Below are positions 1 to 4,890 of a stretch of DNA of 5,645 bases, in pieces (position 1 is the stretch's first letter; each line of letters begins with the position of its first letter). The stretch comes from Actinomycetes bacterium (GTDB taxonomy: Bacteria; Actinomycetota; Acidimicrobiia; Acidimicrobiales; Acidimicrobiaceae), in NCBI GenBank assembly GCA_021823385.1, contig JAKAOC010000190.1, forward strand, positions 1 to 5,645, read 5' to 3'. Both the position numbers and the translations under genes were made by a program. The notes beneath the pieces were generated by a model, which ran no database searches, was not told the DNA's origin, and saw only the letters and a program-made list of their open reading frames with translations.

Positions 1-155
1 CTGCCCACCCCGACCCAGATGTTGGAGGGTATCCAGTTCCAGTTGGAGTTGGGCGACACCACCACTACCTCGTGGTCCGAGCCCAGCATGCGGCGCAGGT
101 AAAGCGCGGCGGTGTGGCCCGAAATTCCGGCTCCAAGGATGACTGTCCTAGCCAC
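1..155 (-). CDS. SQR-like NAD(P)/FAD-dependent oxidoreductase, N-terminal part
   Basis: This is the first 51 codons of a flavoprotein that continues past the left edge. Seen: a GTG start at 155-153, then a short beta strand and a Rossmann FAD-binding motif GAGISG (residues 8-13), a helix, a second strand EVVVV, and then SPNSNWNWIPSNIWVGVG. Known: that arrangement, an N-terminal dinucleotide fold followed by an Asn/Trp-rich stretch, is typical of the sulfide:quinone oxidoreductase / flavocytochrome c sulfide dehydrogenase group. These are membrane-associated enzymes that oxidise sulfide (or act as NADH dehydrogenases) and reduce quinone. The redox cysteines that would confirm SQR activity lie outside the window. 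GTG is preferred over the in-frame ATG at 170-168 because a strong Shine-Dalgarno sequence lies between them. The gene is divergent from the Nramp-type transporter. The flavoprotein family is quite sure; sulfide as substrate is only likely. Confidence 0.75.
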   Translation of the reverse strand, partial: MARTVILGAGISGHTAALYLRRMLGSDHEVVVVSPNSNWNWIPSNIWVGVG

Positions 156-159
156 GGAT

Positions 160-167
160 CCTCCCCT
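160..167 (-). promoter_or_regulatory. Ribosome binding site of the SQR-like gene
   Basis: Read on the minus strand, AGGGGAGG ends four bases before the GTG at 155. It decides the start: the ATG at 170-168 would put this sequence inside the coding region and has no comparable site of its own. Confidence 0.65.
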
Positions 168-170
168 CAT

Positions 171-192
171 CCCGCACGGCCTAGGGTGCGGG
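171..192. repeat. 7-bp perfect inverted repeat in the SQR-like leader
   Basis: CCCGCAC (171-177) and GTGCGGG (186-192) are perfect complements separated by 8 bases that contain the palindrome CCTAGG. The repeat sits just upstream of the ribosome binding site of the minus-strand gene, so it could be an operator or an mRNA leader hairpin. It matches no regulator site that I recognise. Confidence 0.4.
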
Positions 193-457
193 TGCTCGCG
201 GCCTCGATGTTGCTCCGCTGCGGAGAGCCAGGGTAGGAAAACACCAACGCCGGCGGCACGCCGCCCACGCCGATCCCGCACCTTTGCCCGCCGCGCGCAG
301 GTACTGCGACGGCCTCTGTTACCAAAAACTAATGTCCGTACATTTGGCACGCCACGGGTGCAAAGCGAAAGTGACTTTGGTCCCTAACCAGGTTGGAAGA
401 CCCTTGCGTAGTTCCACTGTTGGTCGCACGCGAGCGATGCGATTACCGTTTGGGGCG

Positions 458-1750
458 ATGAGCGGGACGCCGATCACACGTGCGGGGGGAGCGGCTCCCT
501 CGGCCCGCCCGGGCGGCCGGGGCACGTCACTGCGCGCCCGCTCCGCCGCCATCCTGGCCGCCACGCTCGGCCCCGGCCTGGTGGTGATGCTCGCCGACAG
601 CGATGCCGGCAGTCTCATAACCGCCGCCAAGTCCGGAGCCGTGTGGGGATACGCCATGGTGCTACCCCAGATCCTTCTCATACCCGTCCTCTATGCCGTC
701 CAGGAAATTACGGTCCGGCTCGGGGTGGCCACCGGAGAGGGCCACGGAGCATTGATCCGGCGCCACTTCGGACCGGCAGTGGCGCTGCTTTCCTCGCTCA
801 CTCTCTTCCTCTCGGCGACGGGCGCGTTGCTGAGCGAATTCGCGGCCGTCGCCGGAGTGGGCGAGATATTCGGCGTCTCCCGCTGGGTGACGGTCCCCCT
901 CGCCACCGCCTTCCTGGTCGGAATCGCCATGACAGGCAGCTACAAGCGCGCAGAGAGGATCGGGATAGCGCTCGGCATGGCCGAACTCGCCTTCATCCCG
1001 GCCATGCTCATGGCCCATCCCGGTCTTTCCTCGCTTGCGCGCGGCCTGGCCTCTGCGCCCATCACCAACCATTCCTATCTCCTGCTGCTCACCGCCAACA
1101 TCGGAGCGGTGATCATGCCCTGGATGATCTTCTACCAGCAGGGGGCGGTGGTGGACCGCGGACTGCGTGAGGCGGACCTGGGGCGCGAGAGGCGCGACAC
1201 CGCCATCGGCGCCGTCCTCACCCAGCTCGTCACCATCGCCACCGTCATCCTTTTCGCAGCCACCGTTGGCAGGCTGGGATTCGGCGATCGGCTCGACACC
1301 GTAGGGCGGATGTCGGCCGCTCTCCAACCCTTCCTCGGCGACCTGGGCGCGAAGGCGCTGCTCGGCCTGGCCATGTTGGGAGCCGCCCTGGTGGCGGCAC
1401 TGGTTGCGTCGCTCGCGGCAGCCTGGGGCCTTTCGGAGGTCTTCGGCTGGAGGCACTCCCTCAACGAGCGACCCGACCGCGCCACCGCCAAGTTCTACAC
1501 CATCTACTGGCTGGCCCACATCCTCGGAGCGGCGGTGGTCCTCTCCGGCATCAGCCTGGTGCAGGCGGTCGTGGAGGTCGAGGTGATGAACGCCCTCCTA
1601 CTGCCCGTGGTGCTCGGGTTGCTGCTCCTTCTTGAGGCACGGGCGCTGCCGGCCAGGCTCCGAATCCACGGCCTCCACCGCGCGCTCGTGCTTGGCGTCT
1701 CGCTCCTGGTGATGGCCTTCGGGCTGCTGCTGCTCCCTTCCATCCTCTGA
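458..1750 (+). CDS. Nramp-family (SLC11-like) metal transporter
   Basis: This is a polytopic inner-membrane protein of 430 residues from the ATG at 458, with about eleven hydrophobic segments, as expected for Nramp proton-coupled Mn2+/Fe2+ importers. TM1 carries GPG followed by DSDAGS (residues 38-52), which aligns with the classical DPGN metal-binding turn as D49-A50-G51-S52. The TM6 motif reads A217-x-x-M220-P221-W222 in place of the usual AxxMPH, so the metal-contacting Ala and Met are kept while His becomes Trp. FYQQGAVVDRG follows. Known: a branch of Nramp relatives in high-GC Gram-positives and clostridia has this variant; Nramp-related Mg2+ transporters also exist. Manganese or iron is therefore likely but unproven. 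The Arg/Gly-rich N-terminus (about 36 residues) is cytoplasmic. The start is uncertain: ATG 437 is an alternative and neither has a strong Shine-Dalgarno; 284 would add an implausible extension. Confidence 0.85.
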   Translation: MSGTPITRAGGAAPSARPGGRGTSLRARSAAILAATLGPGLVVMLADSDAGSLITAAKSGAVWGYAMVLPQILLIPVLYAVQEITVRLGVATGEGHGALIRRHFGPAVALLSSLTLFLSATGALLSEFAAVAGVGEIFGVSRWVTVPLATAFLVGIAMTGSYKRAERIGIALGMAELAFIPAMLMAHPGLSSLARGLASAPITNHSYLLLLTANIGAVIMPWMIFYQQGAVVDRGLREADLGRERRDTAIGAVLTQLVTIATVILFAATVGRLGFGDRLDTVGRMSAALQPFLGDLGAKALLGLAMLGAALVAALVASLAAAWGLSEVFGWRHSLNERPDRATAKFYTIYWLAHILGAAVVLSGISLVQAVVEVEVMNALLLPVVLGLLLLLEARALPARLRIHGLHRALVLGVSLLVMAFGLLLLPSIL

Positions 1751-1796
1751 GCAGCACTACTTCAGGGGCAAGGCCCGCTTGCGGACCACGACGCCG

Positions 1797-2249
1797 ATGT
1801 ATCATTCGCCAATGGAATTCGAACACGTCCTGCATCCCCACATCACCGAGCGCCGCAAGCAGCAGCCGCCGAAGACGACCGACGCCGCTGTCGGCTTCAA
1901 CGGCAGGCTGGCCCTGCTCATCACCAAGCTGGTCGGATCCATGTGGTGCGCCTACGTCTTCGCGGCCTGGGACCTTCTCAGCCTGCCGGGGGCGCTCCAC
2001 TCCGGGATCCAGGCCATCGTCTCCTGGGTGGCGCAGACCTTTCTCCAGCTGGTGCTGCTCTCCATCATCATGGTGGGGCAGAACATCCAGGCAGAGACGG
2101 CCGACCGCCGCTCCGAGCAGACCTACAACGACGCCGAGGCCATACTGCACGAATGCCTGGAGCTGCAGCGCCACCTTCAGGCACAGGATGGAGCAATCAA
2201 CGACATGCTGGCCAAGTTGCAGGCCGCACCCGGCAGCGGCGGCAATTAG
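1797..2249 (+). CDS. DUF1003-like small membrane protein
   Basis: A 150-residue protein from the ATG at 1797. Seen: a charged N-terminal tail (1-45), a hydrophobic segment at about 46-66 (LVGSMWCAYVFAAWDLLSL), a second at about 74-94 (VSWVAQTFLQLVLLSIIMVG), then QNIQAETADRR and a Leu-rich amphipathic C-terminal helix that may form a coiled coil (about 105-142). Known: two close TM helices with a conserved QN/QxxxxxADRR junction and a helical tail are the hallmark of DUF1003-type proteins, whose function is unknown. The start is uncertain: ATG 1812 and TTG 1779 are in frame and none has a good Shine-Dalgarno. It lies about 46 bp after the transporter, on the same strand and with no obvious terminator between, so co-transcription is possible. 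No function can be assigned. Confidence 0.7.
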   Translation: MYHSPMEFEHVLHPHITERRKQQPPKTTDAAVGFNGRLALLITKLVGSMWCAYVFAAWDLLSLPGALHSGIQAIVSWVAQTFLQLVLLSIIMVGQNIQAETADRRSEQTYNDAEAILHECLELQRHLQAQDGAINDMLAKLQAAPGSGGN

Positions 2250-2273
2250 CCCCCGTAGCCGGGTCCGCCCCAA

Positions 2274-2299
2274 GGAATAGATGACATATCAACTATGTT
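2274..2299 (+). promoter_or_regulatory. SigR/SigH-like promoter of the VOC-hydrolase operon
   Basis: GGAAT (2274-2278) and GTT (2297-2299) are separated by 18 bases. Known: actinobacterial thiol-stress ECF sigma factors (Streptomyces SigR, mycobacterial SigH) recognise GGAAT-like -35 and GTT -10 elements at about this spacing. The region is clearly AT-richer than its surroundings. Transcription would start near 2305-2307, about 70 bases before the VOC start. A housekeeping alternative is weak: ATGACA at 2281 has no good -10 element at 16-18 bp. Confidence 0.5.
2284..2298. repeat. Inverted repeat ACATA-N5-TATGT inside the promoter
   Basis: Perfect 5-bp arms (2284-2288 and 2294-2298) flank five bases and overlap the spacer and -10 of the proposed promoter. 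A bound regulator here would block transcription, so it is a candidate operator for a dimeric repressor (MarR or TetR type). No regulator gene is visible in the window. Confidence 0.35.
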
Positions 2300-2362
2300 C
2301 TCCTTATCGCGCAACGCCGAAGTGGCAAGGCGCCGGCGGGCCCTTGGCTCGCCGCCAATCGA

Positions 2363-2368
2363 AAGGAG
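2363..2368 (+). promoter_or_regulatory. Ribosome binding site of the VOC gene
   Basis: AAGGAG lies nine bases before the ATG at 2378, a good Shine-Dalgarno that fixes this start. Upstream, GGCGGGC (2335-2341) and GCTCGCC (2347-2353) can form a leader hairpin with one G-U pair and a 5-base loop. Confidence 0.75.
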
Positions 2369-2377
2369 TCCCGAAAG

Positions 2378-2890
2378 ATGGGGTTCTCGCCAACTCGCCT
2401 AAACCACGCGGTCCTCTTCGTCTCCGACCTCGCTCGCTCGGTCGCCTTCTACACCGAGGTGTTCGGCATGGAGGTGATGGCAACGGAGCCGCGCGCCAAC
2501 GCGGCCTTCCTGCGCCTTCCCAAATCGGGCAACCATCATGATCTAGGCCTCTTCGGCGTCGGCACCGCCGGCGGGCCCAAGCGCCGCGGAGCTATCGGCC
2601 TTTACCATCTCGCCTGGCAGCTAGACACCATCGAGGAGTTGGCCGAGGCGCGCGAGACCCTCATCAGCTCCGGCGCCTTTACCGGCGAATCGAGCCATGG
2701 CGCCACCAAGAGCCTTTATGGCGCCGATCCCGACGGCAACGAGTTCGAGATCATGTGGATGCTTCCCCGCCAGGACTGGGGCGAGTACGCCAACGCGGCC
2801 CCCATCGACCACCTCGACCTCTCCGCCGAGCTCCAGCGCTGGGCAGGCGTGCCCACCGCGGGCAGGATCGTCACCGAGGATGCCAAGTGA
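2378..2890 (+). CDS. VOC-family protein (glyoxalase / extradiol dioxygenase-like)
   Basis: A 170-residue soluble protein of the vicinal oxygen chelate fold, with two beta-alpha-beta-beta-beta modules. Seen: module one starts LNHAVLFVSDLARSVAFYTEVFGM (N-terminal His10); NHHDLGLFG at 52-60 is the form common in catechol 2,3-dioxygenase-like members; module two starts GLYHLAWQL (His77) and ends in DPDGNEFEIMW (Glu124). His10, His77 and Glu124 match the expected 2-His-1-carboxylate metal site, so it should be catalytically competent. Substrate is not readable from sequence; ring cleavage of a catechol or hydroquinone, or glyoxalase-like chemistry, are the choices. Its length fits single-domain VOC enzymes, with a 40-residue C-terminal tail. 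Its stop overlaps the hydrolase start (GTGA), so the two are translationally coupled. Known parallel: Bacillus MhqO (VOC) and MhqD (esterase) act in quinone resistance. Confidence 0.88.
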   Translation: MGFSPTRLNHAVLFVSDLARSVAFYTEVFGMEVMATEPRANAAFLRLPKSGNHHDLGLFGVGTAGGPKRRGAIGLYHLAWQLDTIEELAEARETLISSGAFTGESSHGATKSLYGADPDGNEFEIMWMLPRQDWGEYANAAPIDHLDLSAELQRWAGVPTAGRIVTEDAK

Positions 2891-3516
2891 GCCCAATGCC
2901 CGTGTTGCCGGTGGTGCGGCTGGCCGGCTCCCAGGAGCCTTCATCTCCGCTGGTCGTGCTTCTGCACGGCCGCGGCTCGGACGAAGCCGGAATCCTTCCC
3001 CTGGCATCCGTGCTGCCGGCCGGCGCCACCTACGCTGCGCTGCGTGATCCGATCTCCGAGGGGGGCGGGTACGCCTGGTTCGCCAACCGTGGCATCGGCC
3101 GGCCGGTGGCGGGATCCCTGCGCGAGACCATGGACTGGTTCACGGCCTGGCTCCAAGGGGTATCCACGGGGCGCCCGGTGGTCCTGGTCGGCTTCTCCGG
3201 AGGCGCCGCCTTCGCGGGCGGCCTGCTGCTCGACGACCCCGGCCGATACGCCGGGACCGCCATCCTGTACGGGACCCTGCCGTTCGAGGCGGGCCTGCCC
3301 GTTGAGCCGGGCCGGCTGGCCGGAGCCAAAGTCATGGTTGCCCACGGGGACACCGACGAGATCATGCCGCCCGAGCTGATGTCCCGCACCTGGCAATACT
3401 TGACAGCCTCATCGGGTGCTGAGGTGACCGCCGTGCGCGACCCGGGCGGCCATGGCATATCCAAGGCGGTGGCGGAGCACCTGGGTGCCTGGATCGCCGA
3501 GACTCTGGGCCTGTAA
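2887..3516 (+). CDS. Alpha/beta hydrolase, phospholipase/carboxylesterase family
   Basis: A 209-residue cytoplasmic serine hydrolase of the Abhydrolase_2 (carboxylesterase/phospholipase) type. Seen: the oxyanion-side motif VVLLHGRGSDE (23-33), nucleophile elbow GFSGG with Ser104, acid Asp157 in HGDTDEIMP, and His189 in GGHGIS. The triad is complete and in the right order, and the length is typical. There is no signal peptide. The GTG start at 2887 overlaps the VOC stop in GTGA and has GAGGA six bases upstream (2876-2880); an ATG at 2896 is the alternative. The likely reaction is hydrolysis of small esters or thioesters. In the MhqD-like context it may work on products or adducts of the VOC enzyme, but that is inferred from the gene pairing, not from substrate-specific residues. 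No terminator with a U-tract follows the stop. Confidence 0.9.
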   Translation: MSPMPVLPVVRLAGSQEPSSPLVVLLHGRGSDEAGILPLASVLPAGATYAALRDPISEGGGYAWFANRGIGRPVAGSLRETMDWFTAWLQGVSTGRPVVLVGFSGGAAFAGGLLLDDPGRYAGTAILYGTLPFEAGLPVEPGRLAGAKVMVAHGDTDEIMPPELMSRTWQYLTASSGAEVTAVRDPGGHGISKAVAEHLGAWIAETLGL

Positions 3517-3558
3517 GCGCCCCAGAGCTGATTTCCCTTTGCCCTGGGCCGCGCCGGG

Positions 3559-3574
3559 CGAATAGCTTTATTCG
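3559..3574. repeat. Inverted repeat CGAATA-N4-TATTCG upstream of the EamA gene
   Basis: Perfect 6-bp arms surround GCTT. The repeat lies about 80 bases before the permease start in an otherwise GC-rich gap, which makes it a candidate operator or promoter-proximal hairpin. It is not followed by a U-tract, so an intrinsic terminator is unlikely. Confidence 0.4.
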
Positions 3575-3577
3575 ATG

Positions 3578-3591
3578 GCCGGAACTCCGGC
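3578..3591. repeat. Inverted repeat GCCGGA-N2-TCCGGC
   Basis: Perfect 6-bp arms with a 2-base centre, directly after the CGAATA repeat. A further short pair, GGCCC (3599-3603) and GGGCC (3607-3611), follows. These could be part of a structured leader of the permease mRNA or a GC-rich terminator remnant of the hydrolase operon. Confidence 0.3.
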
Positions 3592-3652
3592 AGGGGCGGG
3601 CCCGGTGGGCCGCTGAATCGGCGCGTCGTGCTCAGCGCCGCGGAAGGGACCA

Positions 3653-4483
3653 ATGGGAGAGCTGCTTGCGGTGCTTTCCGCCGTCGTGTGGGGCAGCGCC
3701 GACTTTGGCGGCGGCATGTTCGCCAAACGGCATGTCGCCTATCTCACGGTGCTGTTCTCCCAGAGCGCGGCGCTCGTGGCCGTTATCGTCGCCGGCCTGC
3801 TCACCTCCTCTCTCCACCTGCATCACCAGCTCGTTTGGGCGATGCTTGCCGGTGTGGTCGGAGCGACTGCCCTAAGCCTCTACTACAGGGCCCTCTCCAT
3901 CGGCCCCATGGGCATCGTCGGCCCGGTCTCGGCCACCGGCGGCGTGGTGCCGGTGATTGTGGGCATCGCTCTGGGCGAGCGGCCCGACGCCCTCCAGCTA
4001 CTTGGGCTGGCAGGTTGCATCATCGGCGTGGCAGTAGTCAGCTCCGGGCACCATGACCGGCTGAGCCGGGCGAATCTCAAGGTGCTGGGCCTCTCGGCCC
4101 TGGCGGCTCTCGGGTTTGGGACCGCCTACGTCGCCCTGGCGCAGTCGGCGCCGGCCGGGGTGCTGGCGACTCTGGCGGTGCAGCGCATAACCAGCGTCGC
4201 GATGATGGGATCCTTCGCCCTCTTCAGGCGCGACAAGTTCTCCCTCACGAAAAAAGACTCCATGGGAATCGCCGCGATCGGCGTGATGGACGTAACCGCC
4301 AACGGGCTCTTTGCGCTCTCCTCGCGACTCGGCAACCTTTCGATTGTGGGAGCGCTCGGCTCGACCTACCCGCTCACCACGGCGATCCTGGCAGCACTCA
4401 TCAACAAGGAGCGTCTGAACCGGGTCCAGTTGCTGGGCGCCGCCTTGACCCTTGCCTCGGTGGTGGTCGTAAGCGCCGCCTGA
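3653..4483 (+). CDS. EamA/DMT-family permease
   Basis: A 276-residue inner-membrane protein with about ten TM helices in two homologous halves (about 5-132 and 141-275), the usual size and plan of EamA (drug/metabolite transporter) proteins. Seen: VVWGSADFGGGMFAKR at 11-26, a typical first-helix segment; the end of half one, VPVIVGIALGERPDALQLLG (99-118); and the matching end of half two, LTTAILAALINKERLNRVQL (241-260). The repeated Glu after the last-but-one helix of each half is characteristic. GGAAGGG (3642-3648) precedes the ATG by four bases. Known members export amino acids, metabolites or drugs; the substrate cannot be told from sequence. It is separated from its neighbours by 136 and about 400 bp, so it is probably its own transcription unit. 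Confidence 0.9.
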   Translation: MGELLAVLSAVVWGSADFGGGMFAKRHVAYLTVLFSQSAALVAVIVAGLLTSSLHLHHQLVWAMLAGVVGATALSLYYRALSIGPMGIVGPVSATGGVVPVIVGIALGERPDALQLLGLAGCIIGVAVVSSGHHDRLSRANLKVLGLSALAALGFGTAYVALAQSAPAGVLATLAVQRITSVAMMGSFALFRRDKFSLTKKDSMGIAAIGVMDVTANGLFALSSRLGNLSIVGALGSTYPLTTAILAALINKERLNRVQLLGAALTLASVVVVSAA

Positions 4484-4836
4484 GGAGGCCCCGGGCGCGC
4501 CGACCAGAAGCGCAACGGGAGTGCACACCAATTGTCCACCCCTTCGCCCCTCGGCACGCCCACGACGGGCCCGTGCCATGAGCTTGGCCGGGCCCTATCC
4601 CCTGGGTACGGCTTTTGATCGCTCCGGTTGCCGCGGTCGCGGCGACCAGCATTTTCGACCTGCTGATCCTCGAGGTGGCGTTCCGCGCCACGGTCGCCGA
4701 GCCGGGGCTGGGGCCCTCCCATATCCGGTTGGCCACCTCCGGGGCCGCCGCCTTTGGGGCCGCGCCCACCCTGACGCGTCCGGCGCCAGGCGAAACTCGA
4801 GTTCCACCGCGCCCGGACGACGGTGGGGAGGTCCGT
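4484..4836 (+). other. Gap of about 350 bp without a convincing gene
   Basis: No recognisable protein, RNA gene or repeat is seen. One plus-strand frame is open from TGA 4579 to TGA 4864. From TTG 4615 it would encode about 83 residues with a hydrophobic start (IAPVAAVAATSIFDLLIL), then a Pro/Arg-rich tail. The start is poor, no Shine-Dalgarno fits well, and the tail looks like non-coding GC-rich sequence, so I do not call it a gene. It could be a decayed membrane-protein fragment. No U-tract terminator is visible after the EamA stop. Confidence 0.4.
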
Positions 4837-4861
4837 GGAATGAATCCGCCTCCGATAGGTT
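4837..4861 (+). promoter_or_regulatory. SigR/SigH-like promoter of the Grx-TrxR gene
   Basis: GGAAT (4837-4841) and GTT (4859-4861) are 17 bases apart, near the spacing used by thiol-stress ECF sigma factors of Actinobacteria, whose best known targets are thioredoxin system genes. Transcription would start near 4867-4869, leaving a leader of about 22 bases that just accommodates the ribosome binding site. The position immediately before a thioredoxin reductase gene makes this more credible than the short motif alone. Confidence 0.5.
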
Positions 4862-4864
4862 CTT

Positions 4865-4879
4865 GAGACAAAGAGTCTC
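4865..4879. repeat. Inverted repeat GAGAC-N5-GTCTC at the expected transcription start
   Basis: Perfect 5-bp arms (4865-4869, 4875-4879) directly abut the ribosome binding site. It could be a small operator or 5' hairpin, but arms this short also arise by chance. Confidence 0.25.
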
Positions 4880-4884
4880 GGAGG
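4880..4884 (+). promoter_or_regulatory. Ribosome binding site of the Grx-TrxR gene
   Basis: GGAGG lies six bases before the ATG at 4891, a near-ideal Shine-Dalgarno, and confirms that the glutaredoxin-like domain is the true N-terminus of the fusion. Confidence 0.8.
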
Positions 4885-4890
4885 TTGAAG

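Larger units (their letters stand above)
156..457. other. Divergent intergenic region, SQR-like gene / Nramp-type transporter
   Basis: About 300 bp separates two divergent starts, so both promoters should lie here. Seen: the 171-192 inverted repeat near the minus-strand gene; a locally AT-richer patch around 315-385; a small inverted repeat AATGT-N4-ACATT (331-344); and TGGT-N5-ACCA (377-389). I see no convincing -35/-10 pair, no DtxR/IdeR box with the right spacing, and no recognisable manganese (yybP-ykoY) riboswitch. A plus-strand reading frame is open from 284 into the transporter, but its translation (Cys/Arg-rich, no family resemblance) looks like non-coding sequence. Confidence 0.5.

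Noticed and set aside
377..389. A possible DtxR/IdeR iron box (TGGT-N5-ACCA) before the transporter
   Set aside because: The half-site spacing is shorter than the 19-bp IdeR/DtxR consensus, and only four bases per arm match.
395..421. GGAAG-N19-GTT as a third SigR-like promoter, before the transporter
   Set aside because: The -35 lacks the final T and the spacing is at the long limit; given the short motif this is expected by chance.
284..457. Extending the transporter to the ATG at 284
   Set aside because: The extra 58 residues are Cys/Arg-rich and unlike any Nramp N-terminus, and the stretch includes AT-rich intergenic sequence.
662..1519. A 285-codon open frame on the minus strand opposite the Nramp-type gene
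   Set aside because: Its translation is low-complexity and Glu/Gly/His/Arg-rich, with no family resemblance. The plus-strand frame has the TM helices and motifs of a transporter.
1768..1782. GCAAG-N5-CTTGC hairpin as terminator of the transporter gene
   Set aside because: Only a 5-bp stem and no following T-run, so it does not qualify as an intrinsic terminator.
1551..2273. A 240-codon minus-strand open frame across the DUF1003-like gene
   Set aside because: It overlaps the end of the transporter and the whole DUF1003-like gene, and its end is Pro/Arg/Gly repeats typical of antisense frames. The plus-strand protein has coherent TM helices.
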